64,000 bases of DNA from Streptomyces gilvus (GTDB taxonomy: Bacteria > Actinomycetota > Actinomycetes > Streptomycetales > Streptomycetaceae). The notes beneath the pieces were generated by a model that had not been told where the DNA came from, ran no database searches, and saw only the letters and a list, made by a program, of their open reading frames with translations. Made by a program: the position numbers and the translations under genes. Shown one piece after another: positions 31,365 to 43,549 of this stretch (the first letter of the stretch is position 1; each line of letters opens with the position of its first letter). Location: positions 1-64,000 of the forward strand of contig NZ_JAKWBE010000034.1 in the NCBI RefSeq assembly GCF_022513565.1. Reading direction: 5' to 3'.

Positions 31365-31682
31365 CTACTGGGCCTCGCTGAAGGCCTCGTAGACCTTCTT
31401 GGGGATGCGGCCGCGAGCGGGTACGTCCATCTTGTTGGCCAGGGCCCAGGCCCGGACGGCCGCCGGATCGGGGGCGACCTCTGTCTGCCGGTAGGCCTTG
31501 CCAGACTTCGACCGCTTGCGGCCGGCCTCCACGTAGGGCGCGAGCGCCTTACGCAGTTTCTTGGCATTGGCTTGATTCAGGTCGATCTCGTACGACTTGC
31601 CGTCGAGTCCGAAGGCGATCGTTTCCGCCGCTTCCGAGCCGTCGATGTCGTCAAAGAGAGTGACCACGACCTTCTGCGCCAC
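31365..31682 (-). CDS. lsrL: Lsr2-family nucleoid-associated protein
   Basis: 105 aa. The N-terminal dimerisation domain starts MAQKVVVTLFDDIDGSEA, and the C-terminal AT-hook-like domain reads VRAWALANKMDVPARGRIP, including the R-G-R minor-groove motif. Lsr2 proteins silence AT-rich, often foreign, DNA. By position next to purS this corresponds to the second S. coelicolor Lsr2 homologue, LsrL (SCO4076, from memory). GTG 31682 follows AAGGG with about 10-nt spacing. Divergent from purS. Confidence 0.93.
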   Translation of the reverse strand: MAQKVVVTLFDDIDGSEAAETIAFGLDGKSYEIDLNQANAKKLRKALAPYVEAGRKRSKSGKAYRQTEVAPDPAAVRAWALANKMDVPARGRIPKKVYEAFSEAQ

Positions 31683-32014
31683 GAATATCGGTCCCTTCGT
31701 ACGGCACTTGCCAATTCATTTGTACAGCGCCCGACAATGCATTGTGAAGCCTGACTAAATCTGTCCGCGTGTCAGAAATCAAGGGGGAGCGGAAGCGACT
31801 TCGATTGAGGGTGGTGGTGGGAGACGGGTGGGCGCAATAGGTATCGGCTGTCGATCGCGTATCTTTCCCGGAAATTTTGGTGAGCGCCCCCGTCGTCGCC
31901 GGATCGTGACAGCGGTCACGTAGCTTCCTACAAGTCGACGCGCGTAGAAATTTTGTGCGGGTAGTCTGAAACCACTGCAGGAACCTGCTCAGCACCACAC
32001 CACCGGGAGTGCAC
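31683..32014. other. Divergent control region between the lsr2-like gene and purS
   Basis: 332 bp, more AT-rich than the surroundings, containing both promoters. A possible -10 (TAGTCT) lies about 45 bp before purS. No gene is supported. No purine-riboswitch-like structure is visible to me. Confidence 0.5.
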
Positions 32015-32278
32015 GTGGCACGCGTCGTAGTCGACGTCATGCTCAAGCCGGAGATCCTCGACCCCCAGGGCCAGGCGGTGCAGCGCGCACTGCCGCGGCT
32101 GGGTTTCGAGGGGATCTCGGACGTACGTCAGGGAAAGCGTTTCGAACTGGAAGTTGACGGGCCGGTCGACGAGGCCGCGCTCGCCCGTATCCACGATCTT
32201 GCGGAATCCTTCCTCGCCAACACCGTGATCGAGGACTTCACCGTACGCGTGGACGAAGTCGCGGAGGCCGCGAAGTGA
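32015..32278 (+). CDS. purS: FGAM synthase subunit PurS
   Basis: 87 aa, the small scaffold that holds PurL and PurQ together. [20 protein letters not shown] is the family N-terminus. GTG 32015 has GGGAG with 5-nt spacing; GTG 32009 lies inside that RBS. Its stop overlaps the purQ start. Confidence 0.96.
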   Translation: MARVVVDVMLKPEILDPQGQAVQRALPRLGFEGISDVRQGKRFELEVDGPVDEAALARIHDLAESFLANTVIEDFTVRVDEVAEAAK

Positions 32279-32975
32279 CCGCTCGTATCGGCGTCGTCAC
32301 TTTCCCGGGCAGCCTCGACGACCGGGACACCCAGCGTGCGATCCGCCTCGCGGGTGCCGAGCCGGTCGCCCTGTGGCACAAGGACAAGGACCTCCACCAG
32401 GTGGACGCGGTCGTCCTCCCGGGTGGTTTCTCCTACGGCGACTATCTGCGGGCCGGCGCCATCTCCCGCTTCTCGCCGGTGATGGAGACGGTCATCGAGC
32501 AGGCGCGGGCCGGACTGCCCGTCCTCGGCATCTGCAACGGCTTCCAGATCCTCACCGAGGCCCACCTCCTCCCGGGGGGCATGCTCGGCAACGACCACCT
32601 CCACTTCATCTGCCGCGACCAGAAGCTGCGGGTGGAGAACGCGGACACCGCCTGGACCGTGGACTACGAGCAGGGCCAGGAGATCCACATCCCGCTGAAG
32701 AACATGGACGGCCGCTACGTCGCCGACCAGTACACGCTGGACAAGCTGGAGGCCGAGGGGCTCGTCGCCTTCCGGTACCTGGCCCGCGACGGAGTCGCTG
32801 ATGAACGCGGCAACCCGAACGGCTCGCTGAACGACATCGCCGGCATCACCAACGAGGCCGGCAACGTCGTGGGCCTCATGCCGCACCCCGAGCACGCCAC
32901 CGAGCCGCTGATCGGCACGGGCCGTACCGACGGCCTCCCGTTCTTCACCTCGATCCTCAAGAAGCTGGTCACCGC

Positions 32976-32979
<4 letters not shown>
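32275..32979 (+). CDS. purQ: FGAM synthase glutaminase subunit PurQ
   Basis: 234 aa class I glutamine amidotransferase supplying ammonia to PurL. The nucleophile Cys is in LGICNGFQ, and His and Glu are in MPHPEHA. The GTGA overlap with purS and the ATGA overlap with purL indicate translational coupling and equal stoichiometry. Confidence 0.97.
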
Positions 32980-35234
<2,255 letters not shown>

Positions 35235-35253
35235 GCGCTCGTACGAGAACGTG

Positions 35254-35281
35254 GGCCCCGCCGGCGCGGACCGGCGGGGCC
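35254..35281 (+). terminator. Terminator after purSQL
   Basis: GGCCCCGCCGG pairs with CCGGCGGGGCC around 6 nt, followed by TTCGTC. Confidence 0.8.
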
Positions 35282-35550
35282 TTCGTCATGCCGGGACGGG
35301 GTACCCGGCCACGGCCCCGGCGCGTCGCCCGCCTCGGTTGCACCGAGCGCCTGCCGGGCCGGAATACCGGACGCTCCACGCCGAGCGGGCCCTCGGCCCA
35401 CGCCCCGGCCTTCGCGGCGTGGGCCGAGCGCTGGACGCGATGCTCGGCGAGGCCCGCACCGGCTCCCCGTCCCCACCTGCTCCGGCGAGGACGCACAGCA
35501 CGCACGGCTCCCGGCCGTCTCCGGTCTGCGTGCGGATTAGGCTCGTCGGC
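35282..35550. other. Intergenic stretch before the SCP-like gene
   Basis: Nothing convincing apart from the -10-like TAGGCT at 35538-35543, which ends 7 nt before ATG 35551. Confidence 0.45.
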
Positions 35551-36348
35551 ATGCCCACGGCCAAGAAGCGTGTCCGTACCTATGACCCGGTGAAGATCCG
35601 TGCCGCCGTGCTGAGTCAGCTCGGCCATGTCCGGGAGGGCGTCCGCACGCTCAGCGCCGAACAGCTCGCGCTGCCCACGCGGCTCGGTGGGTGGGCCGTG
35701 CGGGATCTGGTGGCGCACATCGCGATCAGTGCGGACGTGGTCTCCCGGCTGCTCGACCAGCCGGCGCCCTTCAAGGCGGAGATCACGGCCTTGGACTGGG
35801 TGTCCGGGACCACCGTGGACGCGGCTGCCATCGCCGACATGGCCCGGGCGGGCGCCGAGCGCGAGCCGGACCCGGAGGCCGCGCTCGCCGCCACCGCCGA
35901 GCGCCTCGCCGAACGGCTCGCCGAGAACCCCGGCCCGCGGGTGCTGGCCTGGCGCAAGGGCGCCGTCACGCTCGCCGACTTCCTCGTCACCCGTACCGTC
36001 GAACTCGTCGTCCACACCGACGACCTGAACGCCGCCGTGCCGGGCCTCGAGGTGCCGTACGACCGGCAGGCGCTCGCCGCCTGCACCCGGCTGCTGGCCG
36101 ACGCGCTGGCCGCGAAGGCACCCGGCGGTTCGACGGAGGTGCGGGTGCCGCCGTACGCCGTCGTGCAGTGCGTCGAGGGGCCCCGGCACACCCGCGGCAC
36201 CCCGCCGAACGTCGTCGAGACCGACCCGCTGACCTGGATCCGGCTCGCGACCGGGCGCCTGGCCTGGAAGGACGCGCTCGACGAGGCACGGGTGAGCGCG
36301 AGCGGGGAGCGCGCCGACCTGTCCGCGCTGCTGCCGCTGATGGCATAG
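35551..36348 (+). CDS. Mycothiol-dependent maleylpyruvate isomerase-like / sterol-carrier-family protein
   Basis: 265 aa. The N-terminal DinB-like helical bundle (residues about 15-160, LGGWAVRDLVAHIAISADV) belongs to the MDMPI superfamily, in which an Asp and His residues bind a metal and mycothiol. The C-terminal part (VRVPPYAVVQCVEG...TWIRLATGRLAW) resembles an SCP2-like fold. The substrate is unknown. It is conserved between purL and purF in Streptomyces, as I recall. No RBS precedes ATG 35551; the -10-like box is at the distance expected for leaderless transcription. Confidence 0.8.
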   Translation: MPTAKKRVRTYDPVKIRAAVLSQLGHVREGVRTLSAEQLALPTRLGGWAVRDLVAHIAISADVVSRLLDQPAPFKAEITALDWVSGTTVDAAAIADMARAGAEREPDPEAALAATAERLAERLAENPGPRVLAWRKGAVTLADFLVTRTVELVVHTDDLNAAVPGLEVPYDRQALAACTRLLADALAAKAPGGSTEVRVPPYAVVQCVEGPRHTRGTPPNVVETDPLTWIRLATGRLAWKDALDEARVSASGERADLSALLPLMA

Positions 36349-36535
36349 CCCCCGGCGCGCCGGAGCGCCACCCGAAGGGTGAGGGACGTCTCACTCCGCG
36401 CCCTCCGCGGACCGGCCACGACGCTCGGGTCCGCCAGCGTTTGCGCAGGTCAGAAGGGGGTGGGCCGAGGAAGATCCACTACCGGTGGGTATCCCCAATT
36501 CGGACCAGTGGTCGATCTCGCCTACACTCGATGCC

Positions 36536-38065
36536 GTGCCACGTGGTGACGGACGACTCAACCACGACCTGCTCCCCGGTGAGAAGGGCCCCCAGGACGC
36601 CTGCGGCGTTTTCGGAGTCTGGGCTCCCGGCGAAGAGGTCGCCAAGCTGACGTACTTCGGGCTCTACGCCCTCCAGCATCGGGGCCAGGAATCCGCGGGT
36701 ATCGCGGTCAGCAACGGCTCCCAGATCCTCGTCTTCAAGGACATGGGCCTGGTTTCCCAGGTCTTCGACGAGACCTCGCTCGGTTCGCTCCAGGGTCACA
36801 TCGCGGTCGGACACGCCCGCTACTCGACCACCGGCGCCTCCGTGTGGGAGAACGCCCAGCCGACGTTCCGCGCCACCGCGCACGGCTCCATCGCGCTCGG
36901 CCACAACGGCAACCTGGTCAACACGGCGCAGCTCGCCGAGATGGTCGCCGACCTGCCCAAGCAGGAGGGCGGCCGCACCCCGCGCGTCGCCGCCACCAAC
37001 GACACCGACCTGCTCACCGCGCTGCTCGCGGCCCAGGTCGACGAGGACGGCAAGCCGCTGACCATCGAGGAGGCCGCCCACACGGTCCTGCCGAAGGTGC
37101 GTGGCGCGTTCTCCCTCGTCTTCATGGACGAGCACACTCTCTACGCCGCCCGCGACCCGCAGGGCATCCGCCCGCTGGTCCTCGGCCGCCTGGAGCGCGG
37201 CTGGGTCGTCGCCTCGGAGTCCGCCGCCCTCGACATCTGCGGCGCGAGCTTCGTCCGCGAGATCGAGCCCGGCGAGTTCGTCGCCGTCGACGAGAACGGC
37301 CTGCGCACCTCCCGATTCGCGGACGCGAAGCCCAAGGGCTGTGTCTTCGAGTACGTGTACCTGGCCCGCCCGGACACCGACATCGCCGGCCGGAACGTCT
37401 ACCTCTCCCGCGTGGAGATGGGCCGCAAGCTCGCCAAGGAAGCCCCGGTCGAGGCCGACCTGGTGATAGCGACCCCGGAGTCCGGCACCCCGGCCGCCAT
37501 CGGCTACGCGGAGGCCTCCGGCATCCCGTTCGGCGCCGGCCTGGTGAAGAACGCCTACGTCGGCCGGACCTTCATCCAGCCCTCCCAGACCATCCGGCAG
37601 CTCGGCATCCGGCTGAAGCTGAACCCGCTGAAGGAAGTCATCAAGGGCAAGCGCCTGGTCGTCGTCGACGACTCGATCGTGCGCGGCAACACCCAGCGGG
37701 CGCTGGTGCGGATGCTGCGTGAGGCCGGGGCCGCCGAGGTCCACATCCGGATCTCCTCGCCGCCCGTGAAGTGGCCCTGCTTCTTCGGCATCGACTTCGC
37801 CACCCGCGCCGAGCTCATCGCCAACGGCATGACGATCGACGAGATCGGCACCAGCCTGGGCGCCGACTCCCTCGCCTACATCTCCATCGACGGCATGATC
37901 GAGGCGACCACCATCGCCAAGCCGAACCTGTGCCGCGCCTGCTTCGACGGCGAGTACCCGATGGAACTCCCGGACCCCGAGCTGCTCGGCAAGCAGCTGC
38001 TGGAGACCGAGCTGGCCGCAGGGCCCGCCGCCACGGCCGCGGCCGACGCGATCCGCCGCCCGTAG
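36536..38065 (+). CDS. purF: Amidophosphoribosyltransferase
   Basis: 509 aa; first committed enzyme of purine synthesis. It has a short propeptide ending before the nucleophilic Cys of ACGVFGVWAPG (about residue 23), an Ntn glutaminase domain (LQHRGQESAG, GHARYSTTG) and a PRTase domain (VVVDDSIVRGNTQ). Cysteines in a C-terminal CRACFDGEYP suggest the Fe-S class. GTG 36536 gives PRGDGRLNHDLLPGE, the usual actinobacterial N-terminus. There is no RBS, but TACACT (36523-36528) ends 7 nt before it. Followed by purM after 45 bp. Confidence 0.96.
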   Translation: MPRGDGRLNHDLLPGEKGPQDACGVFGVWAPGEEVAKLTYFGLYALQHRGQESAGIAVSNGSQILVFKDMGLVSQVFDETSLGSLQGHIAVGHARYSTTGASVWENAQPTFRATAHGSIALGHNGNLVNTAQLAEMVADLPKQEGGRTPRVAATNDTDLLTALLAAQVDEDGKPLTIEEAAHTVLPKVRGAFSLVFMDEHTLYAARDPQGIRPLVLGRLERGWVVASESAALDICGASFVREIEPGEFVAVDENGLRTSRFADAKPKGCVFEYVYLARPDTDIAGRNVYLSRVEMGRKLAKEAPVEADLVIATPESGTPAAIGYAEASGIPFGAGLVKNAYVGRTFIQPSQTIRQLGIRLKLNPLKEVIKGKRLVVVDDSIVRGNTQRALVRMLREAGAAEVHIRISSPPVKWPCFFGIDFATRAELIANGMTIDEIGTSLGADSLAYISIDGMIEATTIAKPNLCRACFDGEYPMELPDPELLGKQLLETELAAGPAATAAADAIRRP

Positions 38066-38110
38066 ACGGCCCGTAAGACCTGCCGTACGACACGAAAGTT
38101 CTCACCAGCC

Positions 38111-39175
38111 ATGTCTGAGACAACCGGTGCCAGCTACGCGGCCGCGGGCGTAGACATCGAAGCGGGCGACCGCGCCGTGGAGCTCATGAAGGAGTGGGTG
38201 AAGAAGACGCAGCGCCCCGAGGTCCTCGGCGGCCTCGGCGGCTTCGCCGGCCTCTTCGACGCCTCCGCCCTGAAGAACTACGAGCGCCCCCTGCTCGCCT
38301 CCGCCACCGACGGCGTCGGCACCAAGGTCGACATCGCGCGCCAACTGGGCGTCTACGACACCATCGGCCACGACCTGGTCGCCATGGTCATGGACGACAT
38401 CGTGGTGTGCGGTGCCGAGCCGCTGTTCATGACCGACTACATCTGCGTCGGCAAGGTCCACCCCGAGCGGGTCGCCGCGATCGTCAAGGGCATCGCCGAG
38501 GGCTGTGTGCTGGCCGGCTGCGCCCTGGTGGGCGGCGAGACGGCCGAACACCCCGGGCTGCTGGGCGAGGACGACTTCGATGTCGCCGGCGCCGGTACGG
38601 GTGTCGTGGAGGCCGACCGGCTGCTGGGCGCGGATCGCATCCGTACGGGTGACACCGTCATCGCCATGGCGGCCTCCGGGCTTCACTCGAACGGGTACTC
38701 GCTCGTCCGGCACGTCCTGCTGAACCAGGCCGGCCTGTCCCTGGACGCGCGCGTGGAGGAGTTCGGCCGCACGCTCGGCGAGGAGCTGCTGGAGCCGACC
38801 AAGATCTACTCGCTGGACTGTCTGGCGCTCACCCGGACGACCCAAGTGCACGCGTTCAGTCACATCACGGGCGGCGGACTCGCCGCCAACCTGGCCCGTG
38901 TGATCCCCGACACCCTCCACGCGGTCGTCGACCGCTCCACCTGGACCCCGGCCCCGGTCTTCGACCTCGTCGGGAAGACGGGTCAGGTCGAACGCCTGGA
39001 GCTGGAGAAGACCCTCAACATGGGCGTCGGCATGATCGCCATCGTCCCCGAGGAGTCGACCGACGTGGCTCTTGCGACCCTGGCGGACCGCGGGGTCGAG
39101 GCATGGGTCGCCGGAGAGATCACCGAGCGCGGGGACCACACCACGGGTGCGGAACTCGTGGGCGACTACGCGTGA
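38111..39175 (+). CDS. purM: Phosphoribosylformylglycinamidine cyclo-ligase (AIR synthetase)
   Basis: 354 aa; closes the imidazole ring of FGAM to AIR. The PurM ATP-binding loop and conserved ASATDGVGTKVDIA, GHDLVAMVMDDIVVCGAEPLF and SGLHSNGYSLVR are present. Probably co-transcribed with purF. The gene ends in a convergent arrangement with the DUF3073 gene. Confidence 0.97.
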   Translation: MSETTGASYAAAGVDIEAGDRAVELMKEWVKKTQRPEVLGGLGGFAGLFDASALKNYERPLLASATDGVGTKVDIARQLGVYDTIGHDLVAMVMDDIVVCGAEPLFMTDYICVGKVHPERVAAIVKGIAEGCVLAGCALVGGETAEHPGLLGEDDFDVAGAGTGVVEADRLLGADRIRTGDTVIAMAASGLHSNGYSLVRHVLLNQAGLSLDARVEEFGRTLGEELLEPTKIYSLDCLALTRTTQVHAFSHITGGGLAANLARVIPDTLHAVVDRSTWTPAPVFDLVGKTGQVERLELEKTLNMGVGMIAIVPEESTDVALATLADRGVEAWVAGEITERGDHTTGAELVGDYA

Positions 39176-39267
39176 ATCCAGCCCCTTGGGGGTCCCCCGA
39201 CGCCCTTGAGGCAGTGGGGGAGTGTGAGGAGCGGGGTCCGGGGCGGAGCCCCGTGACGGCAGCATGA

Positions 39268-39300
39268 GACCCGGTCCGGTGCTGGGCCCCGGACCGGGTC
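39268..39300. terminator. Bidirectional terminator between purM and the DUF3073 gene
   Basis: GACCCGGTCCGG (39268-39279) pairs with 39289-39300. Confidence 0.8.
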
Positions 39301-39324
39301 TGAACGGCTAAGCCGCTGCAAGCA

Positions 39325-39582
39325 CTACGCGCCGCGACGATGTTGGGAGGACGGACCGGGCTGGTCGTCCTCGTCCTCATCGTCGTCGTTGTAGAGATCC
39401 GCGTACTGGGCGTACGGGTCGTCTTCGTCCTCGTCGTCCTCGAACGGCTCGCCGTTCGGCGGCTGGCTCGAAGTCGAAGCGCCCAGCTCGCTGGCCAGAC
39501 GCGACAGGTCAGTCCCGCCGCTGTTGTACTTCAGCTGGCGGGCGACCTTCGTCTGCTTGGCCTTGGCCCGGCCGCGCCCCAT
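39325..39582 (-). CDS. DUF3073 protein
   Basis: 85 aa, ATG 39582 after GAGGGGG with 7-nt spacing. The basic start MGRGRAKAKQTKVARQLKYN is the DUF3073 signature and is followed by a very acidic tail (DDEDEDDPYAQYADLYNDDD). The charge split suggests nucleic-acid or ribosome association, but the function is unknown. Conserved next to purM in actinobacteria. Confidence 0.92.
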   Translation of the reverse strand: MGRGRAKAKQTKVARQLKYNSGGTDLSRLASELGASTSSQPPNGEPFEDDEDEDDPYAQYADLYNDDDEDEDDQPGPSSQHRRGA

Positions 39583-39889
39583 GGCTCGACCCCCTCGGTG
39601 ACGGGGCTCGACGGCCCCAGAGTCTTGACACGCGTTCATGATCTGGAACGGGCTCTCCGTGGAGAGACCGGTCCGTAGGGCTTCCACGGTACCTGAGCCC
39701 GCGCCCATACGGTACGTCGCCCGCATGACGTGCCCGCGCCCAGGACCCTCGGGGTGCCCCGTCCCCGCTGGTCAACCGCGATTTTAACCACTTCTCGACG
39801 GGCGACCCGCCGACGGACGTGAGAGTTCTCTCCAAGTGCCCGCCGGCGGGTACCGGCCAAACCCCGAAAGGCCCGGAAACCTTACGGAA
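39583..39889. other. Intergenic stretch between vdh end and the DUF3073 start
   Basis: 307 bp with no supported gene; it should contain the promoter of the DUF3073 gene. Confidence 0.4.
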
Positions 39890-40987
39890 TCAGAGCGCTC
39901 CGCGGCCCTCGGCCATGCGCTGCTCGGCGATCCGGTCGGCCGCCGCGGCCGGCGGAATCCCATCCGCCTTCGCACGTGCGAATATGGCGAGCGTGGTGTC
40001 GAAGATCCTCGCCGCCTTCGCCCTGCACCGGTCGAAGTCGAACCCGTGCAGCTCGTCGGCGACCTGGATGACACCGCCGGCGTTGACCACGTAGTCCGGC
40101 GCGTAGAGGATCCCGCGGTCGGCGAGGTCCTTCTCGACGCCCGGGTGGGCCAGCTGGTTGTTGGCCGCCCCGCAGACGATCCGCGCGCTCAGCGCGGGCA
40201 CGGTGTCGTCGTTCAGGGCCCCGCCCAGCGCGCAGGGCGCGTAGATGTCCAGGCCGTCGACGCGGATCAGGGTCGCGGTGTCGGCGACCGCCGTGACGCC
40301 CTCGGGGTGCGCCGCGAGGATCCGCCCCACGGCCTCCTCGCGCACGTCGGTGATCACGACCTCGGCGCCCTCGTCCCGCAGGTGCCGCACCAGGTGGTGC
40401 CCGACCTTGCCGACGCCCGCGATGCCGACCTTGCGGCCGCGCAGCGACGGGTCGCCCCACAGGTGCTGCGCGCTGGCGCGCATGCCCTGGTAGACGCCGA
40501 ACGCGGTGAGGACGGAGGAGTCGCCGGCGCCGCCGTTCTCCGGGGAGCGCCCGGTCGTCCAGCGGCACTCGCGCGCGACGACGTCCATGTCGGCGACGTA
40601 CGTACCGACGTCGCAGGCGGTGACGTAGCGGCCGCCGAGGGAGGCGACCATGCGGCCGTAGGCGAGCAGCAGGGCCTCGGTCTTGTCCCGGTCCGGGTCC
40701 CCGATGATCACGGCCTTGCCGCCGCCGTGGTCGAGACCGGCCATGGCGTTCTTGTACGACATCCCGCGCGCGAGGTTGAGCGCGTCGGCGACGGCCTCCG
40801 CCTCGTTCGCGTACGGGTAGAAGCGCGTGCCGCCGAGCGCGGGGCCCAGGGCGGTGCTGTGGATGGCGATGACGGCCTTCAGGCCGCTCGCGCGGTCCTG
40901 GCAGAGCACGACTTGCTCATGTCCGCCCTGGTCCGAGTGGAACAGGGTGTGCAGTACATCAGCAGGTGCGCCGGTTACGTCGGTCAC
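39890..40987 (-). CDS. vdh: Valine (branched-chain amino acid) dehydrogenase
   Basis: 365 aa; NAD-dependent oxidative deamination of valine and relatives, feeding acyl-CoA precursors for polyketides in Streptomyces. The catalytic Lys is in [19 protein letters not shown] and [12 protein letters not shown] are family motifs, and the dinucleotide fold is [16 protein letters not shown] 40987 gives [15 protein letters not shown], matching the known N-terminus; CAGGAG lies 8 nt upstream. It is divergent from the 41208 gene. Confidence 0.95.
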   Translation of the reverse strand: MTDVTGAPADVLHTLFHSDQGGHEQVVLCQDRASGLKAVIAIHSTALGPALGGTRFYPYANEAEAVADALNLARGMSYKNAMAGLDHGGGKAVIIGDPDRDKTEALLLAYGRMVASLGGRYVTACDVGTYVADMDVVARECRWTTGRSPENGGAGDSSVLTAFGVYQGMRASAQHLWGDPSLRGRKVGIAGVGKVGHHLVRHLRDEGAEVVITDVREEAVGRILAAHPEGVTAVADTATLIRVDGLDIYAPCALGGALNDDTVPALSARIVCGAANNQLAHPGVEKDLADRGILYAPDYVVNAGGVIQVADELHGFDFDRCRAKAARIFDTTLAIFARAKADGIPPAAAADRIAEQRMAEGRGAL

Positions 40988-41207
40988 TGTGGTGACTCCT
41001 GAAGCAGTAGCGGCGGGTGGGACTTGGGCCCCTGGGGGTGGCGGGGCTGTGAGCACGAATTTAGACCCTGATCGCCCCGCCATCCGCGCAGTGCTCAGGA
41101 TCACCTACCGGTGGCGTGAGGCCGTGCGACGATTTGCATAGATTTCCCGCGGGTTTGTGTGCGGGTTCCGCAGGTTTTCCCGATGGTGGGCGGGGGAGGG
41201 AGCAGGC

Positions 41208-42050
41208 GTGCCCAAGGTGTCCTCGGTGATCGTCCCGTACGCGACCTACCTCCGCGTCTACGAACCGCTGGCCGCCTTCCCCGAGCCGGAGCGCAGCCAC
41301 TGGGCGCGCTACGCCCGCCGCCCGCAGCGCCCCTCGTACCAGGACGAACTGCGTCGCGCGCTGGCCGACTTGCTGCCCACCCCGCCGATCCCGGTGCCGG
41401 TGCACGAGAGCAGCGACGCGTTCGTGGTGGATGTGGACGGCGTCGTGTGCGTGTGCCCGTGGCGGACCCGGCTGCGCGGCTGGCAGGCCCTGCAGGAGCT
41501 GCCCGAGGAGCTGCCGAAGCCGGTCTTGGACGCGGTGCTGCCCGAGGTCGTACGGCGCCAGGCCACCCAGGACTACGAGCGCTGGCTGGCGCGCAACCCG
41601 GACGCCCGTCCCTGGATCCGCACCTCGACCTGGCAGGTGCCGCTGCACTGGTTCGTGCTGGTCTCCGACGAGGAGCGGCGCTTCGACAAGGGGTCGGGCG
41701 AGATCCCGCCGATGCTGCGGTACCGCACGCCCATGGTGCAGGCGCGGCGGCGGGTGGCGCGGGCGCTGCGGGCCCTGAAGGACGCCCTCGACGAGGGGCC
41801 GCTCATCGACGGTCTGGTGGACGTGGGGCGCTGGCTGGAGGAGTTCCATCCGCGCTCGCTGGTCGAACTGGACTACGGCGGGCTGGTGCACACGCTGTCG
41901 GCCGGCGAGCTCGAGGACGACCACTCGGCGGCCGACGTGGCCGAGGGCATCGAGGCGCTGCGGCTCGGTGACGGGGCGGCCGCGGGGACCGCGTACGGGC
42001 GGCTGGTGGAGCGCTGGCGGTCGGTCAGGGAACGGCGCTCGGCGAACTGA
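41208..42050 (+). CDS. Conserved hypothetical protein
   Basis: 280 aa, GTG 41208 with GGGAGGGAG upstream. It begins PKVSSVIVPYATYLRVYEPL and contains WIRTSTWQVPLHWFVLVSDEER. It appears soluble with alternating helices; no motif identifies a function. The gene lies between vdh and bldC, which is its conserved position from memory (SCO4090). A weak hairpin with T residues (42057-42073) follows. Confidence 0.8.
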   Translation: MPKVSSVIVPYATYLRVYEPLAAFPEPERSHWARYARRPQRPSYQDELRRALADLLPTPPIPVPVHESSDAFVVDVDGVVCVCPWRTRLRGWQALQELPEELPKPVLDAVLPEVVRRQATQDYERWLARNPDARPWIRTSTWQVPLHWFVLVSDEERRFDKGSGEIPPMLRYRTPMVQARRRVARALRALKDALDEGPLIDGLVDVGRWLEEFHPRSLVELDYGGLVHTLSAGELEDDHSAADVAEGIEALRLGDGAAAGTAYGRLVERWRSVRERRSAN

Positions 42051-42545
42051 CGTTTGACGGGACGCCCGTTTTGGGGTTTCGTCCTCGTTCAAGAAGTTCC
42101 CATGCTCCCTTGAGCTTTCGCCGACAAGCGACGTAGGTCCCGATCCGGGCGTACGCCTCACTGTGTATCAAGCGTGACGGACCGCACGTACCCGGCTCTT
42201 GCATCTCTTGCCCCTCCTCATGCCAAAATAGGACAAGGGGTTCGGGGGAGGCTCTTCTTTGGGGGGCTTGACGACTCCTGCGCGCTTCTGTGACTGATCG
42301 TCACAGTGGCGTGACTGTCCGCTATGGCATGGTCCATCGGCTTCCGTCGGTGATGAACACCTGGAGGGGCAATTCCATCGGTTTGGCCGACGCGGCTGGA
42401 CAGATGGTGTAGTTGTAGTGCCGAGGACAAGCCGTTCGTCCTATAACCGACTCGACTCGCGTCCGCCATTTCGGGCAACGCGGGTCAAGGTGCAGAATTT
42501 AGAGGAAAGAACCGAGAAGGTTCGGTTCTCCCGAGGAGGCCGCTC
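42051..42545. other. Long bldC upstream region
   Basis: 495 bp without a supported gene. It contains the weak terminator at 42057-42073 and several -10-like hexamers (for example TATAAC near 42440). Such length suggests regulated expression of bldC. Confidence 0.5.
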
Positions 42546-42752
42546 ATGACCGCTCGCACCCCTGATGCCGAGCCGCTGCTGACCCCGGCTGAGGTCGCCA
42601 CCATGTTCCGCGTGGACCCGAAGACGGTCACGCGGTGGGCGAAGGCCGGCAAGCTCACGTCCATCCGTACGCTCGGCGGGCACCGCCGTTACCGCGAGGC
42701 CGAGGTCCGCGCTCTGCTCGCGGGCATTCCGCAGCAGCGCAGCGAGGCCTGA
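42546..42752 (+). CDS. bldC: Developmental MerR-like regulator BldC
   Basis: 68 aa, a lone MerR-type helix-turn-helix (LLTPAEVATMFRVDPKTVTR, then GGHRRYREAEVRALL). It binds cooperatively to direct repeats and delays entry into sporulation in Streptomyces. The sequence matches BldC as I know it from end to end. GAGGAGG lies 7 nt before ATG 42546. A strong intrinsic terminator follows. Confidence 0.97.
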   Translation: MTARTPDAEPLLTPAEVATMFRVDPKTVTRWAKAGKLTSIRTLGGHRRYREAEVRALLAGIPQQRSEA

Positions 42753-42896
42753 ACAACTCAATAGCGGGCAAACCGGCAGGTCCCCAACGTGCCGAGATGC
42801 CCGAACCCTAGCTCCAAGCGACGCGGGTTCTGCCCCAACAGAGCCCACGCCCAAGCCCCCAGGGGCTTCTCAGGCAAGTGACAAGGGTGCGTCGTC

Positions 42897-42936
42897 GATC
42901 GCGCTGGACTCCGCCGGGTCCAGCGCGATCTTTTTT
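42897..42936 (+). terminator. Rho-independent terminator after bldC
   Basis: GATCGCGCTGGAC (42897-42909) pairs with 42918-42930, followed by six T. This is the most classical terminator in the window. Confidence 0.93.
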
Positions 42937-43227
42937 GTGCGCGTCGGGCACAGGACCGATCGCCCTGTGAGCGGGCTTGTCGGAGTCTGGGGAGGGGTGT
43001 CGGATCTCCTGTGGGCGACCTCAGAAGGGGGCCGGCGGGCGGGGCGACACAGGGGTGCAATTGCACATATTAAATTGACCAGTTGTAGGTGGGGTGTAAG
43101 TACCGCGGTTTCAGAAACTCATGCGGTGACACCCGTCACATGCCGGGGAGCTTGTTGCCGTTGCTCCCCGTGCGCTAGAGGAGGCATCCGAGCCACCACC
43201 GCCCCCTGGCGCGGCGGCCGTTGGGGC
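42937..43227. other. Intergenic stretch downstream of bldC
   Basis: About 290 bp. An AT-rich patch near 43060-43085 and a hairpin (CGGGGAGC 43144-43151 with 43163-43170) are visible. No supported gene. Confidence 0.4.
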
Positions 43228-43407
43228 TCAGCGCTCCTTCGGGGCCGTCTCGTCCGGTGCCTCGGCGGCTCTGGGCGCGGAGTCCATCGCCAGTCGCAGC
43301 AGATGGTGGCAGATCGCGCAGTGCCGGGTCAGATGCCCGTACGACGACGCGGCCGACAGATGCGCACGGAGCAACGCCCGCGTCTCGTGCCTGACCGAAG
43401 CCGCCAT
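43228..43407 (-). CDS. DUF6274-like small protein
   Basis: 59 aa, below common ORF length cut-offs. ATG 43407 is preceded by GGAGGTGGCGT, the best RBS in this area. The product starts MAASVRHETRALLRAHLSAA and contains HCAICHHLLRL, whose Cys/His cluster could bind a metal. It matches my memory of the short DUF6274 proteins annotated near bldC in Streptomyces. Function unknown; it ends in an acidic tail (APDETAPKER). Confidence 0.8.
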   Translation of the reverse strand: MAASVRHETRALLRAHLSAASSYGHLTRHCAICHHLLRLAMDSAPRAAEAPDETAPKER

Positions 43408-43549
43408 ACGCCACCTCCAGGGGCCGCACGGGAACGGGCCCTGATCCCTGGGTACCGAGGGATCCCGACGCCGTCAAGACGGCCTGGGAGCCGTGAGAAC
43501 GGCCTCGCACGAAGAAGGCCCGCCACCCTGTGTGGGTGCGGGCCTTCGT

